From Pseudomonadota bacterium (GTDB lineage Bacteria > Pseudomonadota > Gammaproteobacteria > Burkholderiales > Thiobacillaceae), in the NCBI GenBank assembly GCA_029558905.1, contig JAKQCX010000030.1, forward strand, positions 83,674-147,673: DNA of 64,000 nucleotides, given 5' to 3'. The position numbers and the translations under genes were made by a program. Positions 44,790 to 55,185 of the stretch are shown here, in pieces (positions within the stretch are counted from its first letter, which is position 1; each line of letters opens with the position of its first letter). The notes under the pieces were generated by a model. It was not told the DNA's origin. It ran no database searches and saw only the letters and a list, made by a program, of their open reading frames with translations.

Positions 44790-46260
44790 TGTGCTCACCC
44801 CGCTGTTGCTGCTCTATCCCGCGGGTGCCCTGGCCGCCTGGCTGCCGCCCCGGGCGGAGCAGGCGCGTATGCTGGCCGTGGGGGTACACGGCCTGGCCCT
44901 GATCCTCACCGCCGCCGTGCTGGCGGGGTTCGACCCGCACCAGACCGGCTTCCAGATGGTGGCGCGTACCGCATGGATCCCGGGCCTGGGCATCGATTAC
45001 GCCGTGGGTGTGGATGGAATTTCCGTGCTCTTCCTGCCCGCCACCGTGCTGCTCTTCCTGGGCGTGCACTTGGCCTCCTGGCATGTGCGGCAGTTGCCGC
45101 GTCTGTACCACAGCCTGTTGCTGCTCCAGGCCGGAGCCACCCTGGGGGTGTTCTGTGCCGTGGATACCCTGCTGTTCTTCCTGTTCTGGGAGCTGTCCCT
45201 GCTGCCGTTCTATTTCCTGGCCAGCCTGTGGGGGGCGGGACCGCACCGCAACTATGCTGCCACCCAGTACACCCTGGTGATGCTCGCGGGGGGCGTGCCC
45301 CTGCTGTTCGGCTTCCTCCTGCTGGCCTTCAATCAGGCCGCGGTCAACGGCCTGGGGCTGCCCGCCGGCCTGTCCTTCGACCTGATCCGCCTGCTCGACA
45401 CACCCATGCCGGCGGATCTGGAGTGGACGGTCTTTCTGTTGCTGTTGCTGGGTTTCGCCGTGAAGATGCCGGTCTTCCCCCTGCATACCTGGCTGCCCCT
45501 CATGGCCATGGAGGGCCCCGTGGCTGCCGTGAGCCTGCTCACCGGCCTCAAGCTGGGGGCCTACGGCCTGATCCGCTTCGCGGTGCCCCTGGCGCCTGGC
45601 GCCGCCCAGGACATGCACTGGCTGCTGGCGGGTCTGGGCACCTTCGGTCTGCTCTACGGCGCCGTGGCGGCCCTGGCCCAGACCAACCTGCGCGCCTTGC
45701 TGGCCTATTCCGGCCTGTCCCACGTGGGCCTGGTGTTGCTGGGTGTCGCCGCCTTCAACCTGCAGGGAGTCCAGGGCGCGGTACTGCAGCTGGTCAACTT
45801 CACCGCGGTGGCCGGTGGCCTCTTCCTTATGAGCGCCTTCCTGCACCAGCGCCTGGGTTCCACGGACCTGCTGGCCCTCGGCGGCGTGGCCCACACCATG
45901 CCCCGCCTGGCCGGCTTCTTCCTGTTCTTCGTCCTGGCCGGCATGGGCCTGCCCGGCAGCAGTGTCTTCCCGGCGGAATTCATGATCCTCATGGCCACCC
46001 TGCAGACCCACACCGGCGCTGGCCTGGCCGCGCTGTTCGGCCTCGTGCTGGGGGCGGCCTACTTCCTCAACCTGTATCGCCGCGCCTTCCTGGGGCCGGT
46101 AGGCAATGCCACGGTGGCCGTTTCCCGGGACCTCAGGCCCCGGGAGCTGGGCCTGGTGCTGGTCTTTGCCTTGTTGATCCTGTTCTTCGGCCTCTTCCCC
46201 ACATCCCTGCTGGAGGTGATCCGACCGGCGGCGGAGGCCTGGGTGGCGCGCTTGTCCTGA
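44782..46260 (+). CDS. NuoM-like proton-translocating membrane subunit 3
   Basis: A 492-residue NuoM-family protein with intact FWELSLLPFYF, GFAVKMPVFPLHTWLP, LKLGAYGLIR and GLPGSSVFPAEFMIL segments, so the full proton path appears present. It overlaps the preceding subunit gene. This is the fourth antiporter-type gene in the SulP-B/Dab run. Confidence 0.88.
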   Translation: MSDVLTPLLLLYPAGALAAWLPPRAEQARMLAVGVHGLALILTAAVLAGFDPHQTGFQMVARTAWIPGLGIDYAVGVDGISVLFLPATVLLFLGVHLASWHVRQLPRLYHSLLLLQAGATLGVFCAVDTLLFFLFWELSLLPFYFLASLWGAGPHRNYAATQYTLVMLAGGVPLLFGFLLLAFNQAAVNGLGLPAGLSFDLIRLLDTPMPADLEWTVFLLLLLGFAVKMPVFPLHTWLPLMAMEGPVAAVSLLTGLKLGAYGLIRFAVPLAPGAAQDMHWLLAGLGTFGLLYGAVAALAQTNLRALLAYSGLSHVGLVLLGVAAFNLQGVQGAVLQLVNFTAVAGGLFLMSAFLHQRLGSTDLLALGGVAHTMPRLAGFFLFFVLAGMGLPGSSVFPAEFMILMATLQTHTGAGLAALFGLVLGAAYFLNLYRRAFLGPVGNATVAVSRDLRPRELGLVLVFALLILFFGLFPTSLLEVIRPAAEAWVARLS

Positions 46261-46288
46261 ACGGCATCCTGGCGGAAAGTTGGCCGCC

Positions 46289-47482
46289 ATGTCGATTCCT
46301 GCCATCCCCCCGGCCGAACTGACTGTCCGCCTGCAGCAGCTTGGGGCGCTGTTGGCTGTGCATGAGGAGCTGTGGCGGCCCAGCCCCTTTCATGTGCCCC
46401 GCCCCCGCTGGTGCCAGGCCTATCCGGACTATGCCGTCCATCTGCTGTCCCTGGAGGACGACCAGGTCAGGACCCTGGCCGACGACAACCAGGCCCTGAT
46501 CCAACTGGCAGCGGGCTTCGTCCCCGGTCTGCAGGAACTGGCCGGCCTTATCTGCCTGCCCCGTGTGCAAGACAGGCCCGTACCCCAGGGCCCTGCGCTG
46601 GCCTGCCATGTGCCCGGGCGCAAGCAGGCCCAGATCGATGCCTTCGCCGCGGGGGTGGGGGTGCCGGTGGCGCCAGTGCTGGAGTGGTGTGCCGGCAAGG
46701 GCCACCTGGGACGCCTCATCAGCCACCGCTGGCAACGGCCCGTGCTCAGCCTGGAACTGGATGACGCCCTCTGCCGTGAGGGAGAGGAGCTGGCAGGACG
46801 GGCCCGGGTCAGGCAGGAATTCGTGATCGGGGATGCGCTGCACCTCGCCAGCCAGGAGCATCTGCATGGGCGCCATACCCTGGCCCTGCATGCCTGTGGG
46901 GACCTGCACCTGGCCCTGCTGCGCGGGGCGGTGGCACAAGAATCCCCCGCCCTGGACCTAGCCCCCTGTTGCTATCACCGCATCGCCACCCGGGAGTATG
47001 TGCCCCTCAATCCGGAAGCGGACTTGCGCCTGAGCCGTGACGAGTTGCACCTGGCGGTGACCGAGACTGTCACCGCCGGGGCGCGGGAGCGACGCCAGCG
47101 GGACCGGGCCATGGCCTGGAAGCTGGCCTTCCTGGAATGGCGCAGCACCCTGGGCATCCCCCGGCAGAGGACCTTCAAGTCCGTACCCGGAGCCTGGTAT
47201 GCCCAGGGCTTTGCTGACTGGCTGCAGCGCCTGACGCAAAGGGAAAGCCTCAGCCCGCCTCCGTCTGACGCAGCTGTGGCCTGGGAGAACCAGGGCTGGG
47301 CGCGTCAGCGGGAGGTCGTGCGTCTGGATCTGGCCCGCCTCAGCTTCCGCCGTCCCCTGGAAATCTGGCTGGCCCTGGACAGGGCCCTGATTCTGGCGCG
47401 GCACGGCTATCGGGTGGGCTTGGCCGAGTTCAGCGACCGACACACCACCCCCCGCAACCTGCTGATCTCCGCCCGGCTTTGA
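46289..47482 (+). CDS. SAM-dependent methyltransferase, METTL25/Methyltransf_32-like
   Basis: A 397-residue protein with a SAM-binding loop (VLEWCAGKGHLGRLISHRW near residues 127-145) and the family hallmark LAPCCYHRIA around residue 230. These fit the Methyltransf_32 family, related to METTL25 and RRNAD1. The substrate is unknown. It starts 28 bp after the last Dab-associated subunit, so it may be co-transcribed, but nothing else ties it to carbon uptake. Confidence 0.78.
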   Translation: MSIPAIPPAELTVRLQQLGALLAVHEELWRPSPFHVPRPRWCQAYPDYAVHLLSLEDDQVRTLADDNQALIQLAAGFVPGLQELAGLICLPRVQDRPVPQGPALACHVPGRKQAQIDAFAAGVGVPVAPVLEWCAGKGHLGRLISHRWQRPVLSLELDDALCREGEELAGRARVRQEFVIGDALHLASQEHLHGRHTLALHACGDLHLALLRGAVAQESPALDLAPCCYHRIATREYVPLNPEADLRLSRDELHLAVTETVTAGARERRQRDRAMAWKLAFLEWRSTLGIPRQRTFKSVPGAWYAQGFADWLQRLTQRESLSPPPSDAAVAWENQGWARQREVVRLDLARLSFRRPLEIWLALDRALILARHGYRVGLAEFSDRHTTPRNLLISARL

Positions 47483-47497
47483 CCCTGGGAGATCCCC

Positions 47498-47857
47498 ATG
47501 ACCGCCCTGCTTAACACCACCGCCCTGCAGACCGTCATCCTCCTGGTCTTGTCCAACCTGTTCATGACCGTGGCCTGGTATGCCCATCTCAAGCAGCTCA
47601 ACGACAAGCCCTGGTGGATCGCCGCCCTGGCCAGCTGGGGTGTGGCCCTGTTCGAATACCTGCTGCAGGTGCCCGCCAACCGCATCGGCTACACCACCCT
47701 CACCCGGCCCCAGCTCAAGATCCTGCAGGAAGTCATCAGCCTCTCGGTGTTCGTGCCCTTCGCCGTGCTGTACATGAAAGAGCCCCTGAACTGGAACTAC
47801 CTCTGGGCCGGGGTGTGCCTCATGGGGGCGGTATGCTTCACTTTCAGGGGGACGTGA
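47498..47857 (+). CDS. Small DMT-family membrane protein (DUF486)
   Basis: A 119-residue protein with four hydrophobic helices, of the drug/metabolite transporter small-protein type (DUF486). A GGGAG ribosome-binding site precedes the ATG. The conserved tail PAVLYMKEPLNWNY-like region (AVLYMKEPLNWNYLWAGVC) fits the family. Function is unknown. It ends the run of same-strand genes that starts at 34150. Confidence 0.85.
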   Translation: MTALLNTTALQTVILLVLSNLFMTVAWYAHLKQLNDKPWWIAALASWGVALFEYLLQVPANRIGYTTLTRPQLKILQEVISLSVFVPFAVLYMKEPLNWNYLWAGVCLMGAVCFTFRGT

Positions 47858-48159
47858 GTCGGGGAGCAGGAGTGCAAATATGCGCAGGTCCCTATGGGCA
47901 GGGTCATCGAACCGCGGTGGCGATGAGGTGCTCATGCATCGGAAGTGGAGCAAGGGCAGGCCGTGTCTTGCCTACCCGCTCTCCTGATCCCCCGCTACCA
48001 AGGCGATGCCGAAGATTCGGGGCGTGGCATAGACTGGGGCCTGTTTCGACAGGAACCGGAGTGGTTATGTAGGCTACCCATGCGCGATTCGGCTTCAGCC
48101 GTCGTGGCAAGCCCGGCCCTCGGTGTTGTTTGCTTGATCACTCAGAAAAGGTCTAGAGC
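47858..48159. other. 302-bp intergenic stretch without a recognised gene
   Basis: Frames in this stretch are short and lack good starts. No terminator with a T tract, tRNA or repeat was recognised. It should hold the promoter of the SYLF-domain gene, but no -35/-10 pair stands out. Confidence 0.5.
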
Positions 48160-48897
48160 ATGAACCTGCTACGAATCTCCATGGCCCGCTTGGCGATCCC
48201 GTTTCTGTTTTCCCTTTCCTCCCTGGCACTGGCCGAGGAGCAGGCCTCCGGGACGGACGACCCCGTCCAGATCCTGGAGACCGCCAGCCAGATCTTCGAT
48301 CACATGTTTGCATCGGGTCTGGGGCCGGGTGAAAGGGCCAAGGTGAGCGCCGTGCTCAAGGATGCCCACGGCTTCGTGGTGTTGCCCAACGTGATCAAGG
48401 TGGGCATGGGCCTGACCCTGATCCAGGGGCGGGGGGTGCTGGTTTTCCAGGATGAAAAAGGCGTTTGGCAGCCCCCCATCCCCTTGCGGGTATCGGGACA
48501 GGGCATCGGCCCCCACTTCGGCCTGATTGCCTACGACACCCTCATCCCCATCATGAAGCAGACGAGCCTCACGGAGATCCTGGACGCCAACCATGCCTTC
48601 ACGGGGATGGAAGCCATGGGACCGCTGCAGATCTCCAGCGCCGCAGAGCATGGCCTGCTGGCCTATACCCGGGGAAAGGGCCTGTCCGCAGGCATGGCCC
48701 TGGACAATATCCGCATTACCCTGGATCAGCGGGGAATCGAGACGCTCTACGGGATTCGTGTCGAACCCTTGGAGATCGCGGCGGGCAAGCTGGAAACCTG
48801 CCGCAAACCCCTGCCGGCCCAGAAACTCATCGAGAAGGTCAACGAGGTGACCGGAAATGCCCCGGTCACCTTCTTGCTGGTACCGCAATCCCAATAG
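48160..48897 (+). CDS. Secreted SYLF/Ysc84 lipid-binding domain protein
   Basis: A 245-residue protein with a signal peptide (about residues 1-25, ending LALA). The rest is one SYLF domain: AHGFVVLPNVIKVGMGLTL, GVLVFQDEKGVWQPP, GPHFGLIAYDTLIPIM and the glycine-rich GKGLSAGMALDNIRI. SYLF proteins bind membrane phosphoinositides in eukaryotes; in bacteria they are periplasmic with unknown role. An AGGTCTAGAGC ribosome-binding region precedes the ATG. It stands alone. Confidence 0.87.
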   Translation: MNLLRISMARLAIPFLFSLSSLALAEEQASGTDDPVQILETASQIFDHMFASGLGPGERAKVSAVLKDAHGFVVLPNVIKVGMGLTLIQGRGVLVFQDEKGVWQPPIPLRVSGQGIGPHFGLIAYDTLIPIMKQTSLTEILDANHAFTGMEAMGPLQISSAAEHGLLAYTRGKGLSAGMALDNIRITLDQRGIETLYGIRVEPLEIAAGKLETCRKPLPAQKLIEKVNEVTGNAPVTFLLVPQSQ

Positions 48898-49171
48898 GGC
48901 TGGGGCGCTTTCATGGCGCCAGGTTCTGCATCGATGTCGACATTGCCCGTTCCACGACAAGATGCATCAGAAATGCGGCCAACACGATCGGGCCGGGAGC
49001 CTTGGAATAGCGTTTGCCGTGACACAGAATGCAGCAACGAGCTCAGTCCATATGCGCTTCTTTCATGCCTAAGCCTAACAGGCTGCTGAAATGCCCGCAG
49101 CCGGTGCACGCCAGCAGTTTGGCGGAAGATAAACCGACAGCCCTTCCCTGACTGCCGCCAGAGTCCCATTC

Positions 49172-50235
49172 ATGCGCGGATCCGATACCTTCACCGAGAG
49201 CCTGTTCACCCTGCGCAAGCTGGAGGACTTCGTGCCGGCCGACCATTGCCTGCGCCCCATCCACGAGATGGCCAACGCCGCCCTGGTGCAGATGGATGCC
49301 TTGTTCTCCGGCATGTGCGCAGCCGACGTCACGGACGGGCGCCCCGGCATCGCGCCCGAGAAGCTCCTGCACGCCATGCCCCTGCAGGTGTTCTACAGCT
49401 CCGCTCCGAATGCCAGCTCATGGAGCAGACCCAATACAACCTCCTGTTCCGCTGGTTCATCGGCCTGTCCATGGACGACGCCGTGCGGGTGCCCACCGCC
49501 TTCACCAAGAACCACGAGCGGCTGATCGAGCACGGCGCCGTCATCGAACTCTTCAATCGGGTGCTGGAGCAGGCCGAGCACAAAGGCCTGCTCTCGGGCG
49601 GGCACTTCAGCGTCGGCGGCACCCTCATCCAGGCCTGGGCCGGCCACAAGAGTTTTGTGCGCAAGGACGGCCCAGACGATGACAGCGACAGCGGCAACTT
49701 CAAGGACACGAGCCGCAGCAACGACACCCACGCCGCAAAGGCGACAACGCCAGCCGGCTGCGCTACATGGGCCACACCCTCACCGACAACCGCCACGGAC
49801 TGGTGGCCAACGCCATGGTTACGACCGCCGATGGTTTTGCCGAGCGCGAAGCGGCCAAGCTGATGGTCGGCGCCGCCCGGCAGGCGGCAGACAAGCCGCA
49901 GGCCGAAATCACGCTGGGCGCCGGCAAGGGCCATGACGCCCAGGAGCTCATTGATGCGCTGCAGGAAATGCGCGTCATCCCGCGTCGCGCAGAACGCCCC
50001 GGGGCGCCGCTCGGCCCTGCCCGATGCCATCGCCGCCAGCGCGGGTTACGCCATTTCGCTGCGGAAGAGAAAACGCATCGAGCAGGTCTTTGGCTGGGCA
50101 AAGACCGTGGGACCGATCCGCCTGGTGATGGTGCGTGGATTGAAGGAGGTCGATCAGCTGTTTGTGCTGACCATGGCGGCCTACAACCTCACGCGCATGC
50201 GCACGCTGGGAAAAATCCGCCCACAGATGGCGTGA
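49172..50235 (+). pseudogene. IS5-family transposase, frameshifted and catalytically dead
   Basis: The transposase can be pieced together from four segments in shifting frames. These are the N-terminal part (MRGSDTFTESLFTLRKLEDF, to about 49395), the DDE first-half part (LMEQTQYNLLFRWFIGLSMD, to about 49740), a third part (YMGHTLTDNRHGLVANAMV, to about 49975) and the C-terminal part (YAISLRKRKRIEQVFGWAKT, to 50235). At least three frameshifts are needed. In addition the first catalytic Asp, normally in HFSVDGT, is Gly (codon 49615-49617). It cannot be active. Confidence 0.9.
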
Positions 50236-50349
50236 GAGGCGGAAAATGCGAGGAAATGGGGCACAGAAGGCCGAAAACGGGCTCAACGAGGACAGAAATC
50301 CAATCACGCGCGCGAACCGCATGAAAAATCGTGCGCTTGGTGCAAGGTG

Positions 50350-50367
50350 CCCCCGCATCCGCGGGGG
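50350..50367 (+). repeat. Strong hairpin between the IS right end and the aldolase gene
   Basis: CCCCCGC / GCGGGGG, 7-bp perfect stem with loop ATCC, just inside the IS right repeat. There is no T tract, so it is not a typical terminator. It could influence transcription into the aldolase gene. Confidence 0.55.
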
Positions 50368-50417
50368 GTCGGCAGCCTGTATGCGGGATGTACCCCATAA
50401 CGCTTCAAGGAGATGAC

Positions 50418-51467
50418 ATGACCGATATCCCTGCCTTGTTGGGCAATCAGGCGGACTCCCTGCTCAATCACAGCTGTACGACCATTCCCAAATCATCCCT
50501 GCACCTGCCCGGGCCGGATTTCATCGACAGGGTGGTGGCGATAGGTGACCGTTTACCAGCGGTCATGCGCAGTTTTCAGCAGATCTTCAACACCGGCCGC
50601 CTGGCAGGGACCGGCTACCTGTCCATCCTGCCCGTGGACCAGGGGGTGGAGCATTCCGCCGGGGCCTCCTTTGCGCCCAATCCGGCCTATTTCGACCCGG
50701 AGAACATCGTCAGGCTGGCCATCGAAGGTGGTTGTAATGCGGTGGCCTCCACCCTGGGGGTGCTGGGCTCCGTGGCGCGTAAATATGCCCACAGGATCCC
50801 CTTCCTGGTGAAGCTCAACCACAACGAGATGCTCACCTACCCGGGGATCCACAATCAGACACTGTTCACCGACGTGCGCAAGGCCTTCGACCTGGGGGCG
50901 GTGGCCGTGGGGGCCACCGTTTATTACGGCTCGCCGGAGTCCCGCCGGCAGATCCTGGAGATCTCCGAGGCCTTCGCCGAGGCCCATCGCCTTGGCATGG
51001 TCACCTTCCTGTGGGCCTATCTGCGCAATTCCGCCTTCAAGAAGGACGGCGTGGACTACCACGAGGCCGCAGATCTCACCGGCCAGGCCAATCACCTGGC
51101 GGCCACCATCGAGGCGGATGTGGTCAAGCAGAAGCAGGCAACCTGCAACAACGGCTATGGCGCCATCGCCTTCGGCAAGACCCATTCCAAGGTGTATTCC
51201 GAGCTCACCTCGGAGCACCCCATCGACCTGGTGCGCTACCAGGTGGCCAACTGCTACATGGGACGGGCGGGCATGATCAACTCCGGTGGCGCCTCGGGAG
51301 AGAACGACCTGGCCCAGGCGGTGCGTACGGCGGTGATCAACAAGCGCGCTGGGGGCATGGGCTTGATCTCCGGGCGCAAGGCCTTCCAGCGCCCCATGGC
51401 GGAAGGCGTGGCCTTGCTCAACGCCATCCAGGACGTGTATCTGTCCGCAGCAGTCACGGTGGCGTGA
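50418..51467 (+). CDS. Class I fructose-bisphosphate aldolase, archaeal/DhnA type
   Basis: A 349-residue protein of the DeoC/FbaB (DhnA) aldolase family. [15 protein letters not shown] near residue 75 is the family signature, and the Schiff-base lysine is expected in the DVVKQKQ segment (about residue 235). It interconverts fructose-1,6-bisphosphate with triose phosphates, serving glycolysis, gluconeogenesis and, in an autotroph, the Calvin cycle. An AAGGAGATGAC ribosome-binding site precedes the ATG. The decayed IS lies directly upstream. Confidence 0.92.
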   Translation: MTDIPALLGNQADSLLNHSCTTIPKSSLHLPGPDFIDRVVAIGDRLPAVMRSFQQIFNTGRLAGTGYLSILPVDQGVEHSAGASFAPNPAYFDPENIVRLAIEGGCNAVASTLGVLGSVARKYAHRIPFLVKLNHNEMLTYPGIHNQTLFTDVRKAFDLGAVAVGATVYYGSPESRRQILEISEAFAEAHRLGMVTFLWAYLRNSAFKKDGVDYHEAADLTGQANHLAATIEADVVKQKQATCNNGYGAIAFGKTHSKVYSELTSEHPIDLVRYQVANCYMGRAGMINSGGASGENDLAQAVRTAVINKRAGGMGLISGRKAFQRPMAEGVALLNAIQDVYLSAAVTVA

Positions 51468-51525
51468 GGCCTGGACCAGGTAGGCCGGGGCGACACCCCG
51501 TTGGCGTTTATCGCAGCCTGGCGTC

Positions 51526-53265
51526 ATGAAGGCCCGCATCGATTTTCCCGGGGCTCCCGGAGACGCCGACCCGCGGCTGGACCTGGTGTTTGACACGGCC
51601 GTTGCAAAGTTTGTCGCCCACAGCCCGGCCCAGGTGCCCTCCATCCTGGAGGCCGTCCAGGCCGAGGCCCGCACCGGACGCTGGGTCCTGGGTTGGGTCG
51701 CCTACGAGGCGGCACCCGCCTTCGATGGGGCGTTGCGGGTGCGTCCCGACGCCGGTTCACTCCCGCTGGCGGCATTTGCTAGCTATGCCGGCCCCGACGC
51801 CGGTGTCCGGGCCGAGGAGGATGCGGCCTTTGCCTGTGGCCCCTGGCAGGCCGACACTTCCCAGGCCCGGGCCCATGCCGCCATCGACGACCTGCGCCGA
51901 CGCATCGGCGCGGGCGACTTCTATCAGGTCAACCTGACCACGCGCCTGCATGCCGACTTCACCGGCTGTGGTGCCGCGCTGTTCGAGTCCCTGCGCGCCA
52001 CCCAGCCCGCCGGCTACTGCATGCACCTGTGGGATCCAGCATGGGAGATCCTCTCCGTTTCCCCCGAACTGTTCTTCGACTGGCAGGCAGACGGTACGCT
52101 CACCACCCGGCCCATGAAGGGTACGGCCCCGCGCCACGCCGATGCTCAGGCCGATGCTGCTGCCGCACGCGCCTTGCACGCCTCGGCCAAGGAGCGGGCC
52201 GAAAACCTGATGATCGTCGACCTGCTGCGCAACGACCTGGGCCGCGTCGCCCGTCTGGGCACGGTGAAGGTGCCGCGGCTGTTCGAGGTCGAGGCCCTGC
52301 CCACCGCCTGGCAGATGAGCTCCACGGTGCAGTGCGTCACCCGGCCGGGCACCAACCTGGCGGAAGTGTTCCGCGCCCTGTTTCCCTGCGGCTCGGTCAC
52401 CGGCGCCCCCAAGGTGGCGGCCATGCACGCCATCGCCGCCCTGGAGGACAGCCCGCGGGGGGCCTATTGCGGCGCCATCGGGGTGATCCGTCCCGGCGGT
52501 CACGCCACCTTCAACGTGGGCATCCGCACCGTCGTGCTGGAGCACGCCACCGGCCGCGCCACATGCGGTGTCGGCAGCGGCATCGTCTCCGATTCCACGC
52601 CGGCACATGAGTACGCCGAATGGCTGGTCAAGCGTCGCTTCCTGCTGCGCGCCAGCGCGGGCTTCCAGCTGCTCGCCACCCTGGCCCTGCGCGAAGGCCG
52701 GTATGTCTTTCTGTCGCGACACCTGGAACGGCTGGCCGGGAGCGCGGCCCATTTCGGCTTTGTCCATGACCCGTCGGGCATCGAGGCGGTCCTGGCGCGC
52801 GTGGCCGCCGAGCACCCCGCCGGGGCCTGGCGTGTACGCCTGTGCCTGGACCGGCAGGGTGGCGTGACAAGCGCATGCTTGCCCCTGCAGCCCACGCCGA
52901 CGGAAGTGCCGGTGGTGCTCGCGGCCGCGGCCATCTCCGGCCCGGAGGAATTCCTGCGGCACAAGACCACGCTGCGGGATGCCTATGCCCCCTTCGCGCC
53001 GCCCGCAGGGGTTTTCGACACCCTGTTGTGGAATGCGCGCGGCGAGCTCACCGAGTTCACCCGTGGCAACCTGCTGGTGGAGCTCGAGGGTAACCTGTGC
53101 ACGCCACCCCTCGCCGCCGGCCTGCTGCCCGGGGTGATGCGGGCCGAGCTGCTGGCGCGGGGTGAGATCGTGGAAGCGGACATCCGGGTGGAGGACCTGT
53201 CCCGGGCCACGGCGCTCTGGTTCATCAACAGCGTGCGGGGGCGGGTACGTGCGCGGCTGACATGA
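51526..53265 (+). CDS. pabB: Aminodeoxychorismate synthase component I fused to aminodeoxychorismate lyase
   Basis: A 579-residue fusion. Residues about 1-365 are PabB (chorismate-binding: [60 protein letters not shown]). From about 370 onward it is a PabC-type fold IV PLP domain ([29 protein letters not shown] with the likely PLP lysine, [14 protein letters not shown]). Together they turn aminodeoxychorismate chemistry into p-aminobenzoate for folate; the glutamine amidotransferase PabA is not adjacent. Such fusions are common in betaproteobacteria. Confidence 0.93.
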   Translation: MKARIDFPGAPGDADPRLDLVFDTAVAKFVAHSPAQVPSILEAVQAEARTGRWVLGWVAYEAAPAFDGALRVRPDAGSLPLAAFASYAGPDAGVRAEEDAAFACGPWQADTSQARAHAAIDDLRRRIGAGDFYQVNLTTRLHADFTGCGAALFESLRATQPAGYCMHLWDPAWEILSVSPELFFDWQADGTLTTRPMKGTAPRHADAQADAAAARALHASAKERAENLMIVDLLRNDLGRVARLGTVKVPRLFEVEALPTAWQMSSTVQCVTRPGTNLAEVFRALFPCGSVTGAPKVAAMHAIAALEDSPRGAYCGAIGVIRPGGHATFNVGIRTVVLEHATGRATCGVGSGIVSDSTPAHEYAEWLVKRRFLLRASAGFQLLATLALREGRYVFLSRHLERLAGSAAHFGFVHDPSGIEAVLARVAAEHPAGAWRVRLCLDRQGGVTSACLPLQPTPTEVPVVLAAAAISGPEEFLRHKTTLRDAYAPFAPPAGVFDTLLWNARGELTEFTRGNLLVELEGNLCTPPLAAGLLPGVMRAELLARGEIVEADIRVEDLSRATALWFINSVRGRVRARLT

Positions 53266-53363
53266 ATCGGCCAGGCGTGGCGTGCCACCCTTGTCCGCCG
53301 TCGGGGGGGAGAAGGGGTGGCATGATAAAATTGCACTTTTCCATTAACCCCCGGGCCGCCATC

Positions 53364-54608
53364 ATGTTTCCCGCCAACCAGCGCATCGCCGAGACCGATC
53401 CCGAACTGTGGGCCGCCATCCAGGGCGAGAACCGTCGCCAGGAAGAGCATATCGAGCTCATCGCCTCCGAGAACTACGTCAGCCGTCCGGTCATGGAAGC
53501 CCAGGGTTCCCAGCTCACCAACAAGTACGCCGAGGGCTATCCGGGCAGGCGCTATTACGGCGGCTGCGAATTCGTGGATGTGGCCGAGCAGCTGGCCATC
53601 GACCGCCTGAAGGCCCTGTTCGGCGCCGAGGCCGCCAACGTGCAGGCCAACTCCGGCTCCCAGGCCAACCAGGCGGTGCTCATGGCCTTCTGCAAGCCCG
53701 GCGACACCATCATGGGCATGAGCCTGGCGGAGGGCGGGCACCTGACCCACGGCATGGCGCTCAACATGTCCGGCAAGTGGTTCAATGTGGTGGCCTACGG
53801 CCTGAACGAGAAGGAAGAGATCGACTACGAGGCCATGGAGGCCAAGGCCCGGGAACGCCGACCCAAACTCATCATCGCCGGTGCCTCGGCCTACGCCCTG
53901 CGCATCGACTTCGCCCGCTTCGCCAGGATCGCCAAGGAAATAGGCGCCATCTTCATGGTGGACATGGCCCATTACGCCGGCCTCATCGCCGCCGGTGTGT
54001 ACCCCAACCCGGTGCCCCATGCCGACGTGGTCACCTCCACCACGCACAAGACCCTGCGCGGCCCGCGGGGCGGCATCGTCCTCATGAAGGCGGAGCACGA
54101 GAAGGCCATCAACTCCGCCATCTTCCCGGGCCTGCAGGGCGGTCCGCTGATGCACGTCATCGCCGCCAAGGCGGTGGCCTTCAGGGAAGCGGCCAGCAAG
54201 GAATTCAAGCACTACCAGGAGCAGGTGGCGGCCAACGCCCTGGTGATGTGCAAGGTGCTCCAGGGCCGGGGGCTGCGCATCGTCTCCGGCCGCACGGAAA
54301 GCCACGTCTTCCTGGTGGACCTGCGCGCCAAGAACCTCACCGGCAAGGAGGCCGAGGCCGCCCTGGGCCGGGCCCACATCACGGTGAACAAGAACAGCAT
54401 CCCCAACGACCCGCAGAAACCCTTCGTCACCTCCGGCATCCGCATCGGCACCCCGGCCATGACCACCCGCGGCTTCAAGGAGCTGGAGGCGGAAAGGCTG
54501 GCCCATCTCGTGGCCGACGTGCTGGAGGCCCCCAACGACGAGACCGTCGTCGAGCGGGTGAAGGGCGAGGTGGCCAGGCTGACGGCGGCGTTCCCGGTCT
54601 ACGGCTGA
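53364..54608 (+). CDS. glyA: Serine hydroxymethyltransferase
   Basis: A 414-residue PLP enzyme converting serine and tetrahydrofolate to glycine and methylene-THF. The active-site lysine lies in [14 protein letters not shown] (about residue 230). [10 protein letters not shown] and the [14 protein letters not shown] cofactor loop are conserved. The ATG at 53364 gives the standard start MFPANQRI. It leads the conserved glyA-nrdR-rib cluster. Confidence 0.97.
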   Translation: MFPANQRIAETDPELWAAIQGENRRQEEHIELIASENYVSRPVMEAQGSQLTNKYAEGYPGRRYYGGCEFVDVAEQLAIDRLKALFGAEAANVQANSGSQANQAVLMAFCKPGDTIMGMSLAEGGHLTHGMALNMSGKWFNVVAYGLNEKEEIDYEAMEAKARERRPKLIIAGASAYALRIDFARFARIAKEIGAIFMVDMAHYAGLIAAGVYPNPVPHADVVTSTTHKTLRGPRGGIVLMKAEHEKAINSAIFPGLQGGPLMHVIAAKAVAFREAASKEFKHYQEQVAANALVMCKVLQGRGLRIVSGRTESHVFLVDLRAKNLTGKEAEAALGRAHITVNKNSIPNDPQKPFVTSGIRIGTPAMTTRGFKELEAERLAHLVADVLEAPNDETVVERVKGEVARLTAAFPVYG

Positions 54609-54674
54609 TTGGACGAGGCGGGCAATGGCAAGCCGGAGCAGTGACCCCGCGCGCCCCGCTTCCCACATCGCGTC

Positions 54675-55151
54675 ATGAAGTGCCCTTTCTGTGGCGCATC
54701 CGATACCCAGGTGGTGGAGACGCGCCTGTCCGAGGATGGCGCCAGCATCCGCAGACGGCGGCGTTGCACGCGCTGCGACAAGCGTTTCACCACCTACGAG
54801 ACCGCCGAGGTACGCGCCCCCGCGGTGGTGAAGTCCGGGGGCGAGCGCCAGGACTTTTCCCGGGGCAAGGTGCAGGCCGGATTCCGCAAGGCCCTGCACA
54901 AGCGGCCCGTATCCACCGAGCTGATGGAGGCGGCCATCGATCGCGTGGTGCACAAGGTCCTCGCCCTGGGGGAGCGGGAAATCGACTCCCGTCTCATCGG
55001 CGAATGGGTCATGGCGGAACTCAAGCGTCTGGACAAGGTGGCCTACATCCGTTTCGCCTCCGTGTATCGCGCCTTCCAGGACGTGGACGATTTCCGCCAC
55101 GCCATCCGCGAAGTGGACAGCGGCAAGCTGGAAGCGGGTGGCGGGGAGTAG
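54675..55151 (+). CDS. nrdR: Transcriptional repressor NrdR
   Basis: A 158-residue regulator of ribonucleotide reductase genes. The zinc ribbon uses C3, C6, C31 and C34 ([23 protein letters not shown]). The ATP-cone domain follows from about residue 49 ([20 protein letters not shown]). Position between glyA and ribD is typical for proteobacteria. Confidence 0.97.
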   Translation: MKCPFCGASDTQVVETRLSEDGASIRRRRRCTRCDKRFTTYETAEVRAPAVVKSGGERQDFSRGKVQAGFRKALHKRPVSTELMEAAIDRVVHKVLALGEREIDSRLIGEWVMAELKRLDKVAYIRFASVYRAFQDVDDFRHAIREVDSGKLEAGGGE

Positions 55152-55185
55152 TCGCTTGGGCCCGCATGTCCACGCCCGGTCAACC

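Larger units (their letters stand above)
49079..50379 (+). mobile_element. Decayed IS5-family insertion sequence
   Basis: A frameshifted transposase is bracketed by short terminal inverted repeats CAGGCTGC (from 49079) and GCAGCCTG (to 50379), giving an element of about 1.3 kb, the usual size. Terminal CAGGCTG...CAGCCTG is typical of this IS5 group. No target duplication is seen. The right end lies 38 bp before the aldolase start codon. Confidence 0.7.
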
